Positions 26,304 to 30,667 of a stretch of DNA of 30,667 nt are shown piece after piece. The DNA comes from CAZSSM01 sp964609385 (lineage in GTDB: Bacteria; Planctomycetota; Planctomycetia; Isosphaerales; Isosphaeraceae): positions 1 to 30,667 of the forward strand of contig CAZSSM010000081.1 of assembly GCA_964609385.1 (NCBI GenBank), in the 5' to 3' direction. Position 1 is the first letter of the stretch. Each line of letters begins with the position of its first letter. A program made the translations under genes and the position numbers. The notes under the pieces are model-generated. The model ran no database searches, was not told the origin of the DNA, and worked only from the letters and a program-made list of their open reading frames with translations.

Positions 26304-27341
26304 ATGAGCGTGCGAGTTGCGGTCGTAGGTGCCTCGGGATATGCGGCTCGTGAGCTGATCCGGATCCTTCTCGGACATCCCGAAGCCGAACTCGTCTTGG
26401 TGACTTCAAGGCAGGAGGATCAGCCTCGATTGGCCAACCTGCATCCGATCCTGGAGGGCCGAACCCACCTTCGTTGCGAGGCGTTCGATCCGGATCGGGT
26501 GGCCGATTCGGCCGACCTGGCCTTCTCGTGCCTGCCGCACGTGGCGAGCATGCGGTCGGTCGCCCCGCTCCGCGAGCGTGGTGTCCGGGTCATCGACCTC
26601 TCGGCCGATTACCGGCTCCGTGATCCCGAAGTCTATCAGACTTGGTACGGTCATCCGCATGAGGACGTCGAGCGGCTCGTCGAAGCGGTCTATGGCCTCC
26701 CAGAGCTGAATCGGGAGCAGATCGCCGCCGCGGACCTCATCGCCAACCCCGGCTGCTACACCTCGACGAGCATCCTCGCCTTGGCGCCGTTGGTGGCCGG
26801 CAACCTGATCCGTCGCGAGACGATCATCATCGATGCCAAGAGCGGGGTCTCGGGCGCGGGCCGGTCCCCGAAGCTGACGACGCTCTACCCCGAATGCAAC
26901 GAGAGCCTGTCAGCGTATGGGGTCGGAACACATCGACACATGCCGGAAATCGACCAAGTCTTGAGCGAGGTCGGAGCGCGATCTGAGAACCACGATCCGG
27001 TCCGCGTCCTGTTCACGCCGCACCTCGTCCCGATGGATCGCGGGATCCTGGCGACGATCTACGCTGATCCGCTCGTGACCCGATCGGCGATCGAGCCGGC
27101 CGAGCTTCTCGAACGGTATCGGACGCATTACCGCGATTGCCCGTTCGTCCGGATCGTCGACCGGCTCCCGGCGACCAAGGACACGACCGGCACCAACTTT
27201 TGCGACATGACCGTTCGTGTGGTCCGCGACCGGATCGTGATCCTGGCCGTCCTAGACAATCTGATCAAGGGGGCTGCCGGCGTTGCGGTCCAGAACTTCA
27301 ATCTGCGTCTCGGCTTCCCGGAAGCGTCGGGATTGCTGTGA
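26304..27341 (+). CDS. argC: N-acetyl-gamma-glutamyl-phosphate reductase (345 aa)
   Basis: ArgC converts N-acetylglutamyl phosphate to N-acetylglutamate semialdehyde with NADPH, in cytoplasmic arginine biosynthesis. The Rossmann start VRVAVVGASGYAARELIR shows the GxSGY motif. The active-site segment IANPGCYTSTSILALAPL gives the catalytic Cys151, and GTHRHMPEI gives the catalytic-type His near 210-212. GVSGAGRSP and FTPHLVPMDRGILATIYA are further family signatures. Length matches the usual 340-350. The ATG at 26304 has AGGGGA about six bases upstream. The frame also stays open to an ATG at 26199 that overlaps the YfhO-like stop (ATGA), which would add 35 residues, but those have no homology and no ribosome-binding site. 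No other arg genes are in view. Confidence 0.95.
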   Translation: MSVRVAVVGASGYAARELIRILLGHPEAELVLVTSRQEDQPRLANLHPILEGRTHLRCEAFDPDRVADSADLAFSCLPHVASMRSVAPLRERGVRVIDLSADYRLRDPEVYQTWYGHPHEDVERLVEAVYGLPELNREQIAAADLIANPGCYTSTSILALAPLVAGNLIRRETIIIDAKSGVSGAGRSPKLTTLYPECNESLSAYGVGTHRHMPEIDQVLSEVGARSENHDPVRVLFTPHLVPMDRGILATIYADPLVTRSAIEPAELLERYRTHYRDCPFVRIVDRLPATKDTTGTNFCDMTVRVVRDRIVILAVLDNLIKGAAGVAVQNFNLRLGFPEASGLL

Positions 27342-27363
27342 CCGAAACAGATCGAGCGAGCGA

Positions 27364-28890
27364 TCATCCTAAGCCGCCTTTGAGCGGCTTGGTGCGTTTG
27401 GGCTTGGGCCGGGGGGCTTCCTCTTCGGGCTCGTCCTCCTCGGCGAGGGTCTCGCGGCCGGGCAGGGGCTTCATCGAGAGCGCGATGCGCTGGGCATTCG
27501 TGTCGATGCTGAGGATCCGGACCTCGACCTCCTGGCCGACCTTGACGATCTGCGAGGTGCGCTGGACGCGGTTGGGGGACAATTCGCTGATGTGCACTAG
27601 GCCTTCGAGGCCCGGCTCGAGTTCGACGAAGGCGCCGAAGTCGGCCACGCGGGTGACGGTTCCCTGGGTGACCTGGCCCCGACCATAGTTCAGTTCGATG
27701 TCGTCCCAAGGGCTCCGGGTCAATTGCTTCAGGCCCAGGGCGACCTTTTGGGCCTCGCCATCGATCCGGAGGACCTTGACCTCAACGGCCTGGTTGGGGT
27801 GGAGGATCGACTTAATGTCGTTGACGCGTCCCCAAGCGATGTCGGAAACGTGGATGAGCCCGTCAACGCCACCGATGTCGACAAAGGCGCCATACTCCTT
27901 GATCGAACGGACGACGCCGGATCGGATCTGACCCTCCTCGAGTTCGGCCCAGGTCTTCTCGCGAAGCTCGGCGCGTTCGCGTTCCAGGAGCGAGCGTCGA
28001 CTGACGACGAGGTTGCGTTGGCGTGGGTTGGCCTCGGTGACCTCGACATTGAACCGTTCGTTGAGGAAGACAGCGGGGTCCTCGACGCGCCCGACGTCGA
28101 TCTGGCTGATCGGCATGAAGCCGCGGATGCCGCCGACCTCGACCTCGACACCGGCCTTGAGGGCTTTGGTAACGCGGGCCTCGACGATGGCGCCGACCTG
28201 GAGGTTGTCCCAGTTGCGGTCGACCTTGATCGCGGCATTCCGGAGCGAGAGCATCTGAATGCCCTGCTGGCGGTCGTAGCGGTCGAGCCGGACCTCGATG
28301 ACGGTGCCAAGTTCGGGCAGGTCGCCGGTGAACTGCTCGATCGGGACGATCCCCTCGCTCTTGCCGCCGATGTCGACGAAGACACTCTCGCCACGGACTT
28401 TGACGACGCGGCCGGGTCGGTAGCCGGTCATGTCGTCGCGACCGAGGTCGGCTTTGTCGACGTGCGAACGGTCTTGGGCGCGGGTCCGGGGAGCCCGCCC
28501 AGTGAGCTGGAACGAGTCTTCGTCGAAGCCCTCCATGGCGGCCTCGAGTTGGGCCTCCAGATCGTCGTCCCACTGACGCTTCAAGGGGGCTTCTTGGACA
28601 TCGGGGGCGTCGTCGTCCTTGGACTTGAGCAACGCATCGAGCTGTTGATTGACCCGCTCGTCCATCGGGTGGGGGGCGTCGTGATCGAGTCCCCCGCCGA
28701 AGGAGACCGCGCCTTGTGGCTGTGGGGCGTTCGGATCCGGCTGCTCGGCATCCTGAGGACGATCGGACGGTTTCCGCGACGAGGGTTCGAACGGCCTGGG
28801 CCGGGCGTCGGGTGCACCGGCGCCCGGCTTCGCTGCTTCGCCATCGTCGCGTCGTCGTCGCAATGGAGGATTGGATCGGGCGTCGGACAT
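27364..28890 (-). CDS. S1 RNA-binding-domain protein, ribosomal protein S1-like (508 aa)
   Basis: Four S1 domains of the OB fold are visible at about residues 157-217, 232-300, 318-388 and 405-474. The last two are the best conserved, e.g. IKEYGAFVDIGGVDGLIHVSDI and VADFGAFVELEPGLEGLVHISEL. Such proteins bind single-stranded RNA and help load mRNA onto the 30S subunit. E. coli S1 has six domains, so this is a shorter type common outside proteobacteria. The first 150 residues are Arg/Pro/Asp-rich and likely disordered, and the tail after 475 is acidic then Lys-rich (PRPKPKRTKPLKGG). The ATG at 28890 has GAGG about ten bases upstream. It converges with argC, with 22 bases between. The CBM9-like gene lies 80 bases upstream on the same strand. 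It could be named rpsA, but I leave the symbol open. Confidence 0.9.
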   Translation of the reverse strand: MSDARSNPPLRRRRDDGEAAKPGAGAPDARPRPFEPSSRKPSDRPQDAEQPDPNAPQPQGAVSFGGGLDHDAPHPMDERVNQQLDALLKSKDDDAPDVQEAPLKRQWDDDLEAQLEAAMEGFDEDSFQLTGRAPRTRAQDRSHVDKADLGRDDMTGYRPGRVVKVRGESVFVDIGGKSEGIVPIEQFTGDLPELGTVIEVRLDRYDRQQGIQMLSLRNAAIKVDRNWDNLQVGAIVEARVTKALKAGVEVEVGGIRGFMPISQIDVGRVEDPAVFLNERFNVEVTEANPRQRNLVVSRRSLLERERAELREKTWAELEEGQIRSGVVRSIKEYGAFVDIGGVDGLIHVSDIAWGRVNDIKSILHPNQAVEVKVLRIDGEAQKVALGLKQLTRSPWDDIELNYGRGQVTQGTVTRVADFGAFVELEPGLEGLVHISELSPNRVQRTSQIVKVGQEVEVRILSIDTNAQRIALSMKPLPGRETLAEEDEPEEEAPRPKPKRTKPLKGGLG

Positions 28891-28970
28891 CGCGATCGAG
28901 CCTCGGATTCGTTCATTCGAAGGGCGTTCGGATCCGAATCGTCAGGAGCCGATCGCCAGAGAGATACGGA

Positions 28971-29765
28971 TCAGGATGAGGAGTCGGGACCGTCGTCGTC
29001 AACCAGTTCCAAGACAGCCCAGAGGCTCGGATCGGTCCGGACCGGGAACTCGCGACCGACGCCGAGGGCGTGTTCGGGATCGCTCCGATGCGGATCGATG
29101 ACCACGGCGGCTAGCCCAAAGAGCCGGTTCAACTCAGGATCGAACCCATGGAGCGCCTCGCGGGGCAGGAAAACCTCGAGTTCCCAACCGTCCTCGGTTC
29201 GTCGGGCCCAGGTCGGGTAGTCGATTCCTTCAGCGATGGGGGCATCGACGAGGGCCCGAGCGATCTTCCGTTGACGGACATCGACCTGAAGCGTCTTGCC
29301 GCGCTCGCCGGCGATGAGCCCGAAGGCGAACTGATGGCAGTGACGCGTCGCGCGGTGCATGTCGCGGGCGTTCCGGGTGTCGATCCAAAGCAGGAGCCCA
29401 TCGGAGCCCTCGGGCAAGGCAGGGTCGAAGGTGGGCGTTTGCTGTTTCCCGCGAACCGATGCGGCGAAGGCTAGGCCCCGATCGTTCCAGGCAGCACGGA
29501 CCTCGGCCCAGGCCGGACGGCCCTCCAAGTCGGCTGCGTCGAGCAGTCGATGCGAACCGTCCAGGTCGAGGATCCGTCCCGAGCGGACCGACTTCGGGAT
29601 CCCCTCGCGTCGAAGACAACCGAGGCGGAGCCGGAACCAGAAGGCCGGCGCGATCAGCGAGGCGTCGACCGTTGTGACCGTTCGAGCCGCCTGGGAACTG
29701 GCCTGCGGTTCGGTCCCCTCCTTGGAACTGCTCGCGCTGCGCGAGGTTGCCTTGCGTCGGGCCAT
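28971..29765 (-). CDS. CBM9/DOMON-like domain protein, function unknown (264 aa)
   Basis: Residues about 60-250 resemble the carbohydrate-binding family 9/DOMON-like beta-sandwich: LDLDGSHRLLDAADLEGRPAWAEVRAAWNDRGLAFAASV followed by DGLLLWIDTRNARDMHRATRHCHQFAFG. The last segment, with Asp-Thr-Arg and a His cluster, is the hallmark of the planctomycete form. The N-terminus (1-35) is Ser/Arg-rich and lacks a signal peptide, so the protein is probably cytoplasmic; the family is usually fused to sugar-active enzymes or secreted, so the cellular location is odd. I chose the ATG at 29765; a TTG four codons upstream is possible. No strong ribosome-binding site is seen before either. It lies between the S1 gene and ribH, without a clear functional link. 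Ligand unknown. Confidence 0.65.
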   Translation of the reverse strand: MARRKATSRSASSSKEGTEPQASSQAARTVTTVDASLIAPAFWFRLRLGCLRREGIPKSVRSGRILDLDGSHRLLDAADLEGRPAWAEVRAAWNDRGLAFAASVRGKQQTPTFDPALPEGSDGLLLWIDTRNARDMHRATRHCHQFAFGLIAGERGKTLQVDVRQRKIARALVDAPIAEGIDYPTWARRTEDGWELEVFLPREALHGFDPELNRLFGLAAVVIDPHRSDPEHALGVGREFPVRTDPSLWAVLELVDDDGPDSSS

Positions 29766-29850
29766 GAGCAATCTCAAACTCGAGAGGGATCGGGACGCAT
29801 ATGCTGGAAATGGGATATTCGAAACCGGTTGGGCTGGAGGGAGACCAGCT

Positions 29851-30345
29851 TTACAGAGGAGTGGTCTCGCGACCCAATCGACGGATCCGCGCCATCAGTG
29901 CGGCCATCTCCAAGGCGGTCTCGGCGGCCTCCGCGCCTTTGTTACCGCTCTTGAGCCCGGCTCGGTTGAGCGCCTGCTCGACGGTATCGGTCGTCAGGAT
30001 CCCGAAGATGACCGGCACGTCGGTCTCCAAGCCGGCGCGGAGCACTCCGCCAGCGGCCTGGCCAGCGACGTGGTCGTAGTGATCGGTCTCGCCACGGATG
30101 ATGCAACCCAGGCAGACCACGGCGGCATAACGTTCGGTCAAGGCGAGCGCCTTGGCCGCCAAGGGCGCTTCGAACGAACCGGGCACACTGACCTGGTCGA
30201 CCCGGGTGTCATCGACGCCGTGACGGGCAAAGACGGCCAGGCAACCGTCCAGCAATGCGTTCGTGACGAGCGCGTTGAACTTCGAATGCACGACGGCATA
30301 GCGCGCCAGCCGCGCCGCCTGATAGTCGCCTTCAATCTGGGGCAT
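29851..30345 (-). CDS. ribH: 6,7-dimethyl-8-ribityllumazine synthase (164 aa)
   Basis: RibH condenses 5-amino-6-ribitylaminouracil with 3,4-dihydroxy-2-butanone 4-phosphate to 6,7-dimethyl-8-ribityllumazine, the penultimate step of riboflavin synthesis. Family signatures are clear: SKFNALVTNALLDG near 21-34, VPGSFEAPLAAKAL near 54-67, GCIIRGETDHYDHV near 80-93 with His89 as the likely catalytic residue, and FGILTTDTVEQALNRAG near 114-130. Length is typical (150-165). The ATG at 30345 has AGGATGGAG immediately upstream, sharing 13 bases with the csrA leader. No other rib gene is visible and there is no FMN riboswitch in the 73-base gap before it. It follows rho on the same strand. Confidence 0.95.
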   Translation of the reverse strand: MPQIEGDYQAARLARYAVVHSKFNALVTNALLDGCLAVFARHGVDDTRVDQVSVPGSFEAPLAAKALALTERYAAVVCLGCIIRGETDHYDHVAGQAAGGVLRAGLETDVPVIFGILTTDTVEQALNRAGLKSGNKGAEAAETALEMAALMARIRRLGRETTPL

Positions 30346-30356
30346 CGCTCCATCCT
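30344..30356 (-). promoter_or_regulatory. ribH ribosome-binding site sharing a 13-base element with csrA
   Basis: On the minus strand the leader reads AGGATGGAGCGAT, with the final AT being the first two bases of the ribH ATG. It is identical to the csrA leader and contains two GGA cores. It supports translation initiation through AGGA and may also be a CsrA target; the second part is inference. Confidence 0.4.
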
Positions 30357-30418
30357 GTCTGCAAGCCTGGCGGGGGTCAGGTGGTCTGTTCCTTCCGGCC
30401 CGGCTGGCTCGACCGTGC

Positions 30419-30667
30419 TCAATTCATCCGTTCCATCAGGAAGGCGAAGTTGCTGGCGCTCTTGCGCATGTTGCTGATGAGCCACTCCATCGCTTCGACC
30501 GGGGGAAGGTCATTGGCGATCCGTCGGAGGATGTGGACGCGTCGGAGTTCTTCTTCCGACATCAGGTATTCCTCCTTACGGGTGGCCGAGCGGTTGATGT
30601 CGATGGCTGGCCAGACCCGTTTGTCGACCAGGCGACGGTCGAGGTGGAGTTCGGCGTTGCCGGTCCC
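30419..30667 (-). CDS. rho: Transcription termination factor Rho, C-terminal part (cut by window end)
   Basis: The last 82 residues of Rho, in minus-strand frame, are present: GTGNAELHLDRRLVDKRVWP, then AIDINRSATRKEE, which correspond to the R-loop region and C-terminal helices of the ATPase domain. The tail LRRVHILRRIANDLPPVEAMEWLI and the final helix FAFLMERMN are typical of Rho C-termini. Rho is the hexameric RNA helicase for factor-dependent termination. The 5' end, including the Walker motifs, is outside the window. ribH lies 73 bases downstream on the same strand. Confidence 0.94.
   Translation of the reverse strand, partial: GTGNAELHLDRRLVDKRVWPAIDINRSATRKEEYLMSEEELRRVHILRRIANDLPPVEAMEWLISNMRKSASNFAFLMERMN

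Noticed and set aside
27371..27390. Seven-base-pair hairpin AAGCCGC / GCGGCTT between argC and the S1 gene
   Set aside because: It lies inside the S1 coding end and has no T-run on either strand, so I do not call it a terminator.
27724..29220. 498-residue + strand frame opposite the S1 gene
   Set aside because: Asp/Val-rich antisense shadow; four S1 domains on the minus strand are unambiguous.

Overview
The window looks like a high-GC Planctomycetota chromosome segment, perhaps Isosphaerales or Gemmatales; that placement is an inference. The grounds are a DUF1559-type pilin-like protein, very large pseudopilins with acidic loops, a YfhO-like membrane protein, a leucine-rich-repeat protein of the GDAGA type, and loosely packed genes. 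No tRNA, rRNA, CRISPR array, insertion sequence or phage gene was found.

Left two thirds (1-19465, all + strand): a type II secretion/pilus-like assembly cluster in the canonical order gspE-F-G-(second G-like)-H-I-J-K, followed by a DUF1559 protein and a strong intrinsic terminator (19558-19591). The window enters inside gspE. The ATPase (GspE) and the inner-membrane platform (GspF) look ordinary. Every pseudopilin-like protein, however, is several times the usual family size (406, 590, 503, 526, 691 and 2252 aa). All begin with a class III signal and hydrophobic helix, and several carry DxDxDG-like, potentially calcium-binding loops. The 2252-aa GspK-like protein lacks Glu at +5, as expected for GspK. 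Its two GspK-like anchors (NGRFPLN and GQININ) lie about 1350 residues apart, with a possible lamin-tail-like module and a low-GC acidic segment between them. No gspC, gspD, gspL or gspM follows. I consider this cluster the most unusual system in the window: a secretion or pilus-like apparatus whose tip and shaft subunits carry giant ectodomains.

Middle (19631-23586): on the minus strand, a B12-binding radical SAM protein of the DUF4070/HpnP-like class, an LRR protein with an unrecognised N-terminal half and a TTG start, and csrA. A 383-base divergent region separates csrA from the next gene.

Right end (23587-30667): a + strand pair of a YfhO-like multi-membrane protein and argC; then a minus-strand group of rho (partial), ribH, a CBM9/DOMON-like protein and a four-domain S1 protein. 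The csrA and ribH leaders share a 13-base element containing two GGA cores at the ribosome-binding site.
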